From NCBI GenBank assembly GCA_036397635.1, contig DASWIP010000116.1, positions 1 through 9,233 of the forward strand: 9,233 nt of DNA, written 5' to 3'. Below are positions 1 through 8,065 of the stretch, one piece after another (the first letter of the stretch is position 1; the number at the start of each line of letters is the position of its first letter). A program made the position numbers and the translations under genes. Source of the DNA: DASWIP01 sp036397635 (GTDB lineage: Bacteria > Actinomycetota > AC-67). The notes under the pieces are model-generated. The model was not told where the DNA came from, did no database searches, and saw only the letters and a list, made by a program, of their open reading frames with translations.

Positions 1-6
1 TATCAT
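1..6 (+). promoter_or_regulatory. -10 box for trpC (leaderless type)
   Basis: TATCAT fits the TANNNT -10 pattern and lies 9 nt before the trpC GTG. There is no purine-rich Shine-Dalgarno in the 15 available bases, so transcription probably starts at or within a few bases of the start codon. The -35 lies outside the window. The same hexamer recurs before the 73-aa gene near 8503 and, on the other strand, before the HTH-LAGLIDADG gene. Confidence 0.5.
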
Positions 7-15
7 CCCACCACC

Positions 16-792
16 GTGAGCAGCTCGTTCCTTGAACGCATCACCGCCGCGCGGCGAGCCGACGCAGAGGCGCGCGCGGCGTCGCTCGGGGATGTCAAGC
101 ACGCGGCCGGCTCCGCGGGGCCGGCGCGCGACTTCAGGGGCGCCCTTGTGCGTCCGGGCCTTGCTCTGATCGCTGAGATCAAGCGAGCTTCGCCGTCGGC
201 GGGGCTGATCGCACCCGGCGCCGACCGGCTCGCGATCGCGCGCGCCTATGAGGCAGGTGGCGCCGCGGCCGTCAGCGTGCTCACAGAGCCCGACCACTTC
301 GGCGGGTCGCTGGAAGACCTGCGTGCCGTGCGCGCGAGCATCGCCCTGCCCGTGCTGCGCAAGGACTTCATCGCGCATCCCCTCCAGGTGTGGGAGGCGC
401 GCGCCGCCGGCGCAGACGCGGTGCTGCTCATCGTCGCCGCGCTCGAGCAGCGCGACCTGGTCGCCCTGCTCGACCTCGCCGAGACGACAGGTATGGCCGC
501 GCTGGTGGAGGCCCATACGGCCCCCGAGATGGCGCGCGCGGTCGACGCGGGTGCTCGCATCGTCGGCATCAACACCCGCGACCTCGCGACGCTTCACGTC
601 GACCCGCGCAAAGTCGCCGAGCTGCGCGACCGGGTCCCCGACGGCGTCACCACGGTCGGTGAGAGCGGCATCCGGACCCGGGCCGACGTCGAGGCGATGG
701 ACGCCGCCGGCGTGGATGCCGTCCTGGTGGGCGAGACGCTGATGCGCGCGGACGATCCGGCAGCCAAGATCCGCGAGCTGCTCGGCGCGTGA
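16..792 (+). CDS. trpC: Indole-3-glycerol-phosphate synthase (TrpC)
   Basis: Cytoplasmic TIM-barrel enzyme of tryptophan synthesis. It converts 1-(2-carboxyphenylamino)-1-deoxyribulose 5-phosphate to indole-3-glycerol phosphate, releasing CO2 and water. The 258-aa length is normal for a stand-alone enzyme, and there is no TrpF fusion. Visible family motifs are AEIKRASPS (E54, K56), VLRKDF (K116), LVEAH (E165), GINTRDL (N186) and GESGI (E216, S217), matching the catalytic and phosphate-binding residues known for IGPS. The start is GTG at 16, chosen because the N-terminus matches the family and because a TATCAT box sits just upstream; no Shine-Dalgarno is seen. The product feeds TrpA/TrpB, encoded about 2 kb downstream, but two unrelated genes lie between. 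The next gene begins shortly after the stop with its own possible -10 box. Confidence 0.97.
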   Translation: MSSSFLERITAARRADAEARAASLGDVKHAAGSAGPARDFRGALVRPGLALIAEIKRASPSAGLIAPGADRLAIARAYEAGGAAAVSVLTEPDHFGGSLEDLRAVRASIALPVLRKDFIAHPLQVWEARAAGADAVLLIVAALEQRDLVALLDLAETTGMAALVEAHTAPEMARAVDAGARIVGINTRDLATLHVDPRKVAELRDRVPDGVTTVGESGIRTRADVEAMDAAGVDAVLVGETLMRADDPAAKIRELLGA

Positions 793-821
793 GTGTCCTC
801 GGGATGCGCGAAGCGGGCCGA

Positions 822-827
822 TAGGAT
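822..827 (+). promoter_or_regulatory. Possible -10 box for the channel gene
   Basis: TAGGAT lies 7 nt upstream of the ATG at 835 and fits TANNNT. No convincing -35 is seen at a 16-18 nt spacing, and no Shine-Dalgarno precedes that ATG. It supports the start at 835 and an independent, leaderless transcript, although read-through from trpC is also possible. Confidence 0.35.
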
Positions 828-834
828 GGCCGGG

Positions 835-1821
835 ATGAGGGACCGGTCGGACGGGCTGCTGCGGCACCTCCGCGTGCCGGTGATCGGTATCGCGTTGGTC
901 TCCTCGTACGGCGTCATCGGCTATGTGCTGTTCGGCTTCGGGTTCATCGATGCGCTGTACATGACCTCGCTCGCGCTGACCACGGCAGGGTTCAACCCCG
1001 TGGGCGACCTCACGCAAGGGGAGAAGGCGTTCACGATCACGATCGCGGTGTTCGGGGTGACGCTCTTCCTTGTCATCCTCGCCTTGCTGACCAGCTTGAT
1101 GGTCGAGGGTCGCATCGGGATCGTGTCCAGGAGGCGACGGATGGATAAGCGGATCGGCTCGATGAAGGGTCATTTCATCATCGCCGCGTACGGCCGGGTC
1201 GGACGGACCGCGGCGCGCGAGCTGGAGGCCGAGGGGGTGCCCTTCGTCGTCGTCGACCGTCTCGAGGAGCTCGAGCCCATCATGCAGAGCGACGGGGTGC
1301 CATACCTGCTCGGGGATCCGACTTCGGAGTCCGTGCTCCAGCAGGCGGGGATCGAGCGGGCGCGCGCGCTGATCAGCGCCGTGGACTCCGACGCCGACAA
1401 CGTGTACATCACGCTAACGGCGCGATCGATGAACCCGGACCTGTTTATCGTGGCGCGAGCGAGCGAGCCGAAGTCGCCGGAGCGGCTGTATCGCGCCGGA
1501 GCGAACCGCGTGATCTCGCCGTACGTCTCCAGCGGCCGCCACATGGCGATGCTCGCCCTGCGTCCGCGGGTCGTGGACTATCTGGAGATCAGCGGCCGCG
1601 ACGAGAAGCCGCTGAGGCTCGAGGAGTTCCTGGTCGAGGAGGACTCACCCCTGGTCGGGCACTCCGTCGATGAGGTGGGCGGCGCCGCGGTGCCGCTGGT
1701 CGTGCGGCGCGCGTCCGGAGAGGTGGTGACCAACCCCAACGGCTCCGAGGACGTGCGTGCCGGCGACCTGATCGTGTTGCTGGGCGCGCCGGTTGACCTT
1801 CGGCGCGCCGAGGGGCGCTGA
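835..1821 (+). CDS. Two-TM potassium channel / TrkA-N (RCK) family protein
   Basis: Predicted inner-membrane cation channel with a cytoplasmic regulatory domain, 328 aa from the ATG at 835. In order: TM1 about residues 14-34, a pore loop about 38-60, TM2 about 65-90, a basic linker (SRRRRMDKR), an RCK/TrkA-N Rossmann domain from about 112 (AYGRVG at 118-123, acidic D141 at the end of beta-2), and a TrkA-C-like domain from about 260 to the end. The filter region reads TTAGFNPVG where the canonical channel has TVGYGD, so ion selectivity cannot be assumed. The Rossmann loop has Ala in place of the first Gly of GYGRVG. An in-frame GTG at 793 abuts the trpC stop and would add 14 residues; 835 is preferred because a TAGGAT box lies 7 nt upstream and the extra residues look like non-coding extension. 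Placement after trpC has no obvious functional logic. Confidence 0.88.
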   Translation: MRDRSDGLLRHLRVPVIGIALVSSYGVIGYVLFGFGFIDALYMTSLALTTAGFNPVGDLTQGEKAFTITIAVFGVTLFLVILALLTSLMVEGRIGIVSRRRRMDKRIGSMKGHFIIAAYGRVGRTAARELEAEGVPFVVVDRLEELEPIMQSDGVPYLLGDPTSESVLQQAGIERARALISAVDSDADNVYITLTARSMNPDLFIVARASEPKSPERLYRAGANRVISPYVSSGRHMAMLALRPRVVDYLEISGRDEKPLRLEEFLVEEDSPLVGHSVDEVGGAAVPLVVRRASGEVVTNPNGSEDVRAGDLIVLLGAPVDLRRAEGR

Positions 1822-1841
1822 GGCATGCCGCGTCTGATCTG

Positions 1842-2810
1842 CTACGGCGCGAGGTACCAACTGGTCGCGGTCGGGTCGGACTGCAGGAAATCGAGCAGCA
1901 TGTCGCCGACCTTGCTCGCCCCCTCGCCGCTCGGGTGCGTGCCGTCGACCGCGAAGTCGTCACAGGTCCAGATCAGTCCGTCCGTCCCCCGCGGCATGAG
2001 TCCGTCCGCCCAGAAGTAGGGCCCCCAGCCGAGCCAGGGCATAAGGCCGTAGGGGAGCGTCCCGCCGATCTGCTCCTCGATCAGCCACTTGACCGAGAAG
2101 CCGCTCTGGTACGCGTGCGGCTCGGGGTTCAGGGGTGTCGATGCGTAGCCCGCATAGATCCTGCTGCTCAGATACACCAGCATCAGGTTCGGATAGCGAG
2201 CTTTCAGGATGGTGACGATCTCGCGGAGGTCGCCCTGGAGTCGCTCAGCGTCGGCCGGGAAAGCCTGATCGGGACGACGATTCGCCTGCTTCAGCCAGAC
2301 CGTTTGAACCTGCAGCGGCGTGACGCCGGCATCGGCGAGCTGCTCGTCGACATAGGACCAGTACGGCGCGGTGGGGTCGGCCATGTCTTCGGCCGCCTGG
2401 CCTCCCTGCGCGCCGTTGACGAAGGTGAGGTTCTCCGAGCGCGTCTCGTCGTCGAGGATGCCGGACCGCAGATGCTGCGACTCCTGGAATGTATTGCTCA
2501 TCCCGACGGACATGAACACGACGCGCCCGTCCGCGGCGGGCAAGCCGGTCGCGTCGCGCGGCATCACCAGCGATGACATGACATCGCCGATGGCGGCGTG
2601 CAGGGCTGGGGGCTGGTTGACGCCTCCCGGGTACAGGCCGCCCTGCTCACCCTGGTGTGTCCCCGTCCGAAGATCGACCAGCGGGACCAGTCCTGTGGAG
2701 GTGTTCGAACAGAGAGAGGCATTCGCCGGCGCCGCCGCAAGCATCGCGGCGCTGAGGCTGAGGGCGAGGAGGCGTGCGGCACCGAACCGGGTCGCAGCAG
2801 TGAGGGTCAT
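1842..2810 (-). CDS. Secreted SGNH/GDSL-hydrolase-like protein
   Basis: 322-aa exported protein of unknown substrate. The N-terminus (residues 1-32) is a signal peptide: a short basic start, a hydrophobic LLALSLSAAMLAAA core and an ANAS cleavage region, with no lipobox Cys directly after. SGNH-like blocks are VGMSN (candidate nucleophile S105), NGAQGG (about 132-137), a possible block III Asn in KQANRR (N177), and DGTHPS near the end (D289, H292), the usual Asp-x-x-His of the fold. C34 and C283 could form a disulfide. The reading frame opens further upstream (to 2891), but the ATG at 2810 is chosen because a purine-rich Shine-Dalgarno lies directly upstream and the signal peptide starts there. 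The gene is inserted in reverse between the trpC/channel pair and trpBA, ending 20 nt from the channel stop. Family assignment rests on motifs only; the nucleophile block is GMSN rather than GDS. Confidence 0.8.
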   Translation of the reverse strand: MTLTAATRFGAARLLALSLSAAMLAAAPANASLCSNTSTGLVPLVDLRTGTHQGEQGGLYPGGVNQPPALHAAIGDVMSSLVMPRDATGLPAADGRVVFMSVGMSNTFQESQHLRSGILDDETRSENLTFVNGAQGGQAAEDMADPTAPYWSYVDEQLADAGVTPLQVQTVWLKQANRRPDQAFPADAERLQGDLREIVTILKARYPNLMLVYLSSRIYAGYASTPLNPEPHAYQSGFSVKWLIEEQIGGTLPYGLMPWLGWGPYFWADGLMPRGTDGLIWTCDDFAVDGTHPSGEGASKVGDMLLDFLQSDPTATSWYLAP

Positions 2811-2812
2811 GG

Positions 2813-2823
2813 CCTCCCCTTTC
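2813..2823 (-). promoter_or_regulatory. Shine-Dalgarno of the secreted SGNH gene
   Basis: On the minus strand this reads GAAAGGGGAGG and ends 2 nt before the ATG. It decides the start at 2810 over the in-frame extension to 2891. Confidence 0.7.
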
Positions 2824-2835
2824 TCTTCCGGTCTC

Positions 2836-2879
2836 ACGGTTCCTCCCGCGGAACGGGACGAAGATACGACGGTTCCTCC
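2836..2879. repeat. 11-bp direct repeat in the trpB/SGNH divergent region
   Basis: ACGGTTCCTCC occurs exactly at 2836-2846 and 2869-2879, a period of 33 bp or about three helical turns. The second copy ends 2 bp before the putative trpB -10 box. GTTCC of the first copy can also pair with GGAAC at 2850-2854. This could be a paired operator for either or both divergent genes; the regulator is unknown. The whole gap between the two start codons is only 86 bp. Confidence 0.5.
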
Positions 2880-2881
2880 GA

Positions 2882-2887
2882 TACACT
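2882..2887 (+). promoter_or_regulatory. Putative -10 box for trpB (leaderless type)
   Basis: TACACT fits TANNNT and ends 9 nt before the trpB GTG, the same spacing as at trpC. No good -35 is found. No Shine-Dalgarno precedes the GTG. Confidence 0.4.
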
Positions 2888-2896
2888 CCACTGATC

Positions 2897-4085
<1,189 letters not shown>

Positions 4086-4099
<14 letters not shown>

Positions 4100-4898
4100 G
4101 GCGATCCCGAAGCAGCGATTGGCCGACGCCTTCGCCGCAGGACGGGGCGAGCAGCGCGCGCTCGTGATGCCGTTCCTCGTCGCCGGCTACCCGGACGGCG
4201 AGACCTTCGTTGCGTGCGCGCGTGCGGCGGCCCAGGGCGGCGCCGACGTGCTCGAGATCGGCATCCCTTTCAGCGATCCGATCATGGATGGTCCCGTGAT
4301 CGCGGCGGCGGCGGATCAAGTGCTGCGGCGCGGCCAGCGGACCCAGGAGGCGCTCGACCTGATCGCGCGCGCGGCCGAGGCGACCGGCCGGCCGCTGGTG
4401 GCGATGACCTACTACAACATCATCTTCCGGTACGGGCTCGAGCGGTTCGCTCGCTCGCTCGCCGGCGCGGGCGCGTGCGGGGCGATCGTGCCCGACCTGT
4501 CGGTCGAGGACTCGGACGAGTGGCGCGCCGCCTGTGCCGGCGCCGGCATCGCGCCGGTGTTCATGGCGGCGCAGACCTCGCCGCCGGATCGCCTCGAGCG
4601 GATCGGCGTGGCCGGTGACGGTTTCGTGTACGCGGCGTCGCTCCTGGGTGTGACCGGGGTGCGCGAGCGCCTGAACGAGGACGCGCGCGCCCTCGTGGAG
4701 CGGATCCGGGCGGCATGCGACCTTCCCGTCGCCGTCGGCATCGGCGTCTCCACGCCCGAGCACGCGCGCGAGGTGGCCGCCTACGCCGACGGGGTGATCG
4801 TCGGCAGCGCGATCGTCGAACGCATCGGCGGGGCAGCGGATCCCGCAGCCTCGGTTCGTGCCTTCGTCGAGCAGCTCCGCGCCGCCGCCACGCGCTGA
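4086..4898 (+). CDS. trpA: Tryptophan synthase alpha subunit (TrpA)
   Basis: Cleaves indole-3-glycerol phosphate to indole and glyceraldehyde 3-phosphate and passes indole to TrpB. It is a 270-aa TIM barrel of normal family length. The signature LEIGIPFSDPIMDGP carries catalytic E57 and D68 (equivalent to E49 and D60 of the enterobacterial enzyme); other family blocks are MTYYN (108-112), VPDL (135-138), the YAASLLGVTG loop (182-191) and VGIGVS (217-222). The reading frame extends upstream inside trpB, but the GTG at 4086 is the right start: it gives the expected N-terminus, has an AGGA upstream, and overlaps the trpB stop by 14 nt. No trp gene follows, so this ends the trpBA unit. Confidence 0.96.
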
Positions 4899-5205
4899 GT
4901 CGCCGGATATCGGACGAGATAGCTCAATCCACCCTGCCTCCGTGCCGATGCTCCCAGCGGAGGGACAGGCATGCGAGGAGCCGCGCACGCACGAGCAGAA
5001 GACGGCGCCGTCGCCGCGCCGGCGTGGACGCGCGCGCGGCACCGCCGGATCCACCGGCGACCGCCGGCCTCGTGGCCGGGCGATGTGGCGCCGGATGCGG
5101 TGCCGTCATCCGAGGTCGTCGATGTTCCCGCGTGGATCGATCAACGCGGCCGTCCACCGGTCGGGGCGCTCGGGCTGGCGATCGCCGGCGTGAGCGTGCT
5201 CGACG
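4899..5205. other. 307-bp stretch between trpA and the GH15 gene
   Basis: No recognised gene. It holds a hairpin at 4933-4969 and most of a possible small ORF starting at 4971. No canonical stem-plus-T-run terminator is visible after trpA. Other open frames here on both strands are arginine/proline-rich shadows with no supporting start signal. Confidence 0.6.
4933..4969 (+). promoter_or_regulatory. Hairpin enclosing a Shine-Dalgarno
   Basis: CCTGCCTCCG at 4933-4942 can pair with CGGAGG (4958-4963) and, past a 2-nt bulge, CAGG (4966-4969), with a 15-nt loop. The 3' arm contains the GGAGGG Shine-Dalgarno 6 nt before the ATG at 4971, so folding would hide it. It could instead act as a trpA 3' end structure, but there is no T-run. 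Confidence 0.4.
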
Positions 5206-5240
5206 TCAGTTTCCTGGTGCTGCGTCTGGCGCTGGGGTAG
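4971..5240 (+). CDS. Possible small membrane-anchored protein (89 aa), unrecognised
   Basis: I do not recognise this protein. In favour: a strong GGAGGG Shine-Dalgarno 6 nt before the ATG, a GC-rich third codon position (71 of 89 by hand count), and a hydrophobic C-terminus (about residues 64-89) that could be a single membrane segment, preceded by a charged Arg-rich N-terminal part. Against: low-complexity Arg/Ala/Pro composition, no known motif, and a 35-bp tail-to-tail overlap with the end of the GH15 gene. If real, it may be cotranscribed with trpBA. Treat as tentative. Confidence 0.38.
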   Translation: MRGAAHARAEDGAVAAPAWTRARHRRIHRRPPASWPGDVAPDAVPSSEVVDVPAWIDQRGRPPVGALGLAIAGVSVLDVSFLVLRLALG

Positions 5241-7107
5241 GCGCCGCGCGCGCGAGCAGCCGGTCCGCGGCGACCTCAGCGTAGTCCTGGGCCCCGTCGG
5301 GCAATCCTTGCGTCTTCGCGGCGTGCAGATGAGCGCACGACAGCACCAGCGCCATGTGGCTGAACGCCTGCGGGTAGTTGCCGAGCTGCTCGCCGGAGTG
5401 GACGTCCACCTCCTCGGAGAAGAGCCCGACGTCGTTCGCCAGACCCAGCAGGCGCGCGAGCAGCTCGTCGGCCTCATCGAGCTTGCCGGAGAAGGTCAGG
5501 CAGTCGAGCAGCCAGAACGAGCACAGGAGGAACGCGCCCTCGCCGCCCTGAAGCCCGTCGGGTGTGAGGTATCGGTAGACGAGGCCGTCGATCTCGAGTG
5601 ATCGCCGGACCACCTCGACGGTCTCCAGGGCGAGCGGATGAGTGGACGGCAGCAGCCCGCTCGCCGGCACGAGCAGCGTCGAGGCATCGGGCACCGGATG
5701 TCCAACCGCTTGGTGGAACCAGCCGTCGGGGGCGGCCTGCTCGAGCAGGTAGTCGCGCACCTGATCGCGTTGCAGCGCCCACCGTGCGACCGGCGCGGGC
5801 ATGCGCAGCTTCTCGGCGATACGCACCCCTCGGTCCAGCGCGATCCAGCAGTTCACCTTGGAGTGCGTGAAATGACGTGGCTCATCGCGGATCTCCCAGA
5901 TCCCTTGATCGGGCTGGCGCCACCGCTCGCACACGATATCGACGAGCCCGGCGAGGAAGGTCCAGTTGCTCGCGGTCAGCTCGCCGCCGATCTTCGTGTA
6001 CAGGTACCCCGCCTCAAGTATCTGGCCGTAGGCATCAAGCTGCAGTTGCTTGACCGCGCCGTTGCCCACGCGCACCGGCCGCGAATCACGGTGACCATCC
6101 AGATGCGCCAGCTCCAGCTCGGGCAGCGCTCGGTTGCCGCGGATGCCGTACATGATCTGGAGATCCTCGGGCCGTCCGGCGCCGGTGCGTTCGAGCCAGA
6201 ACTTGAACGCGTCGGCCTCCTTGATGAAGCCCATCGTCGTGAGTGAGGTGAGCGTCAGCGTGGCGTCGCGGATCCAGGTGTAGCGGTAGTCCCAGTTGCG
6301 CTCGCCGCCGAGCTGCTCGGGTAGGGACGTCGTCGGCGCGGCGACCAGCGCGCCCGAGGGGGCATAGGTCATCGCCTTCAGCGCGAGGGCCGAACGCTTG
6401 ACCTGCTCGGTGTGATCGCCGTCGTACCAGCACTGCTTCAGCCAGTCGCGCCAGAACCCGATCGTCGCATCCAGCCGCCGTGCTCCCTCGCGCGCGTGCG
6501 CCTCGGGATCGGTGGTTTGCGTCTTTGGGACGTGCGACCGCCGCCATGTCGCGTCGATCCAAACCTCCTGGCCGGCATCGAGACGCCAGCGCGCGCGCAC
6601 CGCGTCGCCGGCGATCTCGATGGGCTGCGTCGAATGCACGTACAGCGCGTCGGAGCCGCCGACGATGTCGGCGGTGACCGGCGAGGTGAGGCGGAAACGC
6701 GGCGTGAACGATCCGTACTCGAACCGCGGCGTCAGATCGACGAGCACCTCGACCGAGCCGTCGGTGCAGCGCGCGCGGCGCAGGATCGACTGGTGCGTGC
6801 GCACGTCGTAGGGGTCCTCGGTCTCGAAGGGCTCGACCGGCATGCAGTCGGTGACCTCGAGGACACCGCCGTCGCAGATGAACGTGGTCGTGAGCACGTT
6901 CGTGCCGTCGACGTACGCGCGACGGATCTCGCGAGTGCGCCGGCCGGCCAGCAGGAAATGGCCGCCGCGCTCGGCATCGAGGATCTTGGCGAAGACGCTG
7001 GGGGAGTCGAATCGAGGGAAGCACGCCCAGTCGATAGAGCCGTCCCGGCCGACGAGCGCGGCGGAATGGCAGTCCCCGATGAGCGCGTAGTCCCCGATCC
7101 GGTTCAC
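5206..7107 (-). CDS. GH15 family glycosidase (glucoamylase/trehalase type)
   Basis: 633-aa cytoplasmic glycoside hydrolase of family 15, expected to release glucose from alpha-glucans or to hydrolyse trehalose. The N-terminal beta-rich domain (about 1-200, starting IGDYALIGDCHSAALVGRDG) is the trehalase-like domain typical of bacterial GH15 proteins, and the (alpha/alpha)6 catalytic barrel follows. Motifs are PEQLGGERNWDYRYTWIRDA (263-282), SRPVRVGNGAVKQLQLD (about 342-358), WEIRDEPRHFTHSK (404-417) with E405 as candidate general acid, and LFSEEVD (562-568) with E565 as candidate base, followed by GNYPQAFSH. The start is GTG at 7107 with GAGGAGGG just upstream. There is no signal peptide. The tail is low-complexity Ala/Pro. 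The sequence cannot separate trehalase from glucan hydrolase. It is a monocistronic gene divergent from tRNA-Leu. Confidence 0.93.
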   Translation of the reverse strand: MNRIGDYALIGDCHSAALVGRDGSIDWACFPRFDSPSVFAKILDAERGGHFLLAGRRTREIRRAYVDGTNVLTTTFICDGGVLEVTDCMPVEPFETEDPYDVRTHQSILRRARCTDGSVEVLVDLTPRFEYGSFTPRFRLTSPVTADIVGGSDALYVHSTQPIEIAGDAVRARWRLDAGQEVWIDATWRRSHVPKTQTTDPEAHAREGARRLDATIGFWRDWLKQCWYDGDHTEQVKRSALALKAMTYAPSGALVAAPTTSLPEQLGGERNWDYRYTWIRDATLTLTSLTTMGFIKEADAFKFWLERTGAGRPEDLQIMYGIRGNRALPELELAHLDGHRDSRPVRVGNGAVKQLQLDAYGQILEAGYLYTKIGGELTASNWTFLAGLVDIVCERWRQPDQGIWEIRDEPRHFTHSKVNCWIALDRGVRIAEKLRMPAPVARWALQRDQVRDYLLEQAAPDGWFHQAVGHPVPDASTLLVPASGLLPSTHPLALETVEVVRRSLEIDGLVYRYLTPDGLQGGEGAFLLCSFWLLDCLTFSGKLDEADELLARLLGLANDVGLFSEEVDVHSGEQLGNYPQAFSHMALVLSCAHLHAAKTQGLPDGAQDYAEVAADRLLARAAPTPAPDAAPGN

Positions 7108-7112
7108 GAAGG

Positions 7113-7120
7113 CCCTCCTC
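7113..7120 (-). promoter_or_regulatory. Shine-Dalgarno of the GH15 gene
   Basis: GAGGAGGG on the minus strand, 5 nt before the GTG at 7107. It confirms a GTG start for this gene. Confidence 0.7.
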
Positions 7121-7164
7121 GTGGGTCCCTTTCTATCAGGGATCTTCGAGCGGGCTCTCCCTCC

Positions 7165-7170
7165 TATACT
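7165..7170 (+). promoter_or_regulatory. -10 box of the tRNA-Leu promoter
   Basis: TATACT lies 9 nt before the first base of the tRNA. Transcription would start almost at the mature 5' end. The -35 is not clear; CTTCGA at 7144-7149 is a weak candidate with only 15 nt spacing. Confidence 0.6.
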
Positions 7171-7179
7171 AGTGGTCGC

Positions 7180-7263
7180 GCCGGGGTGGTGGAATTGGCT
7201 TACACAGCGTCCTCAAAAGGCGCCGCCCGTAAGGGCGTGCGGGTTCGAATCCCGCCCCCGGCA
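7180..7263 (+). tRNA. tRNA-Leu (anticodon CAA)
   Basis: 84-nt class II tRNA reading UUG. The acceptor GCCGGGG (7180-7186) pairs with CCCCGGC (7256-7262), with discriminator A at 7263. The 3-bp D stem is GTG/CAC with the GAATTGG-type D loop of leucine tRNAs. The anticodon stem GCGTC/GGCGC holds loop CTCAAAA with CAA at 7214-7216. A long variable arm CGCCC-GTAA-GGGCG (7224-7237) and T arm GCGGG-TTCGAAT-CCCGC follow. The 3' CCA is not encoded. No intron and no duplicated 3' end (attachment-site scar) is seen in the window. Confidence 0.96.
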
Positions 7264-7270
7264 CAGGTCT

Positions 7271-7285
7271 GAGCACCTCGTGCTC
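7271..7285. terminator. Hairpin between tRNA-Leu and the HTH-LAGLIDADG gene
   Basis: GAGCAC-CTC-GTGCTC is a perfect 6-bp stem with a 3-nt loop in the 22-nt gap between the tRNA 3' end and the stop codon of the convergent gene. It could end transcription from either side, but lacks a T-run. Confidence 0.4.
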
Positions 7286-8065
7286 CTAGCGCTTGGGTCC
7301 GATGAAGGTATCGAGTCGTGCGGTATCCACGGTCCGGGCGACGGAGATGCAGTCCCGCCTGGATCTGGTCCACGCCACTCCGATCTGATCGCAGGCACGT
7401 GTGAAGATGTCGAGGATGTCGTCGGACTTGTTGCTGAACATGTATCTCGGATATGAGTATCGGCGCTTCTGGACCCGATTCATCGACCGACAGCCGTCCG
7501 AATGGATCAAGCCGCGCAAGAGGTGATCCGGGAAGAGCCTCAAGACTTCCTCTTGCCAGTCGGTGAGGACGATCGAGCGCGTGTGCTTCATGCCGGGCCC
7601 GTGTTGCGGAAAGACACACGGCCAATGCTTCGAGTACGAGTAGACGACCGCCATCCCGCCGTCCGGGTATCGGGGATCGTGGGATTCGCGACGCCCGACC
7701 TTGGTGAGGAAGATGCTCCCCATGGCGTCGCCGCAGGCCTCGACGATCGCCGGATATCGGAGATCCAGGAAGATCTTCAGGCGAAAGACGCTCCTGGGAC
7801 CTGCCGTGATCGTCCCATCGCCCAGGTAGAGACCGAGCAGGTAGGCGTAGCTGCTCGACAGCAAGGTATGGACCATGCCGTAACAGACAGGACACGGGTT
7901 CCTTCCGAGGCGCGTCCCGGTGACCGTATCCTGACGGGGGACCTTGCCGTGCCGCCAGTCACGGATGGTTCCCCGAGGGATCCCGGTTCGTCGGCTGATC
8001 TCGCAATCATTCAGGCCGCGCGCGCACAGCTCGAGCGCGCGCGCGACTTCGGCGGGGGAACGCAT
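7286..8065 (-). CDS. Free-standing HTH + double-LAGLIDADG protein (homing-endonuclease-like)
   Basis: 259-aa protein. The N-terminal helix-turn-helix (about 13-40: LNDCEISRRTGIPRGTIRDW) is followed by a CPVC knuckle (C58, C61) that may bind metal. Two LAGLIDADG motifs follow: P1 YLLGLYLGDG at 75-84 with D83, and P2 LLRGLIHSDG at 182-191 with D190. Both acidic residues expected at a nuclease active site are present, so catalysis is possible. The blocks YSKHWPCVFPQHGPGMKH, YPRYMFSNKS and the FIGPKR ending belong, from memory, to a widespread actinobacterial family often annotated as transcriptional regulator or LAGLIDADG homing endonuclease. The frame opens to 8137, but the ATG at 8065 has an AAGGAGGA Shine-Dalgarno and a promoter upstream. 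GC is lower than neighbours (57% in 7441-7500 against 83% in 3241-3300 of trpB, two hand-counted lines). It is convergent with tRNA-Leu. It is not an intein or intron ORF: no host gene surrounds it. Confidence 0.85.
   Translation of the reverse strand: MRSPAEVARALELCARGLNDCEISRRTGIPRGTIRDWRHGKVPRQDTVTGTRLGRNPCPVCYGMVHTLLSSSYAYLLGLYLGDGTITAGPRSVFRLKIFLDLRYPAIVEACGDAMGSIFLTKVGRRESHDPRYPDGGMAVVYSYSKHWPCVFPQHGPGMKHTRSIVLTDWQEEVLRLFPDHLLRGLIHSDGCRSMNRVQKRRYSYPRYMFSNKSDDILDIFTRACDQIGVAWTRSRRDCISVARTVDTARLDTFIGPKR

Noticed and set aside
793..834. GTG at 793 as start of the channel gene
   Set aside because: It abuts the trpC stop but adds 14 residues with no family look; the ATG at 835 has a -10 box 7 nt upstream.
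1801..1829. Palindromes CGGCGCGCCG and GGCATGCC between the channel and SGNH genes as a terminator
   Set aside because: Self-complementary restriction-like sequences with no loop and no T-run; common by chance in this composition.
7239..7285. tRNA-Leu 3' end as an integrase attachment site of a genomic island
   Set aside because: No repeat of the tRNA 3' end elsewhere in the window and no integrase gene; cannot be supported here.
7286..8065. HTH-LAGLIDADG gene as WhiA
   Set aside because: WhiA has a degenerate LAGLIDADG domain followed by a C-terminal HTH; here the HTH is N-terminal and both motifs are intact.
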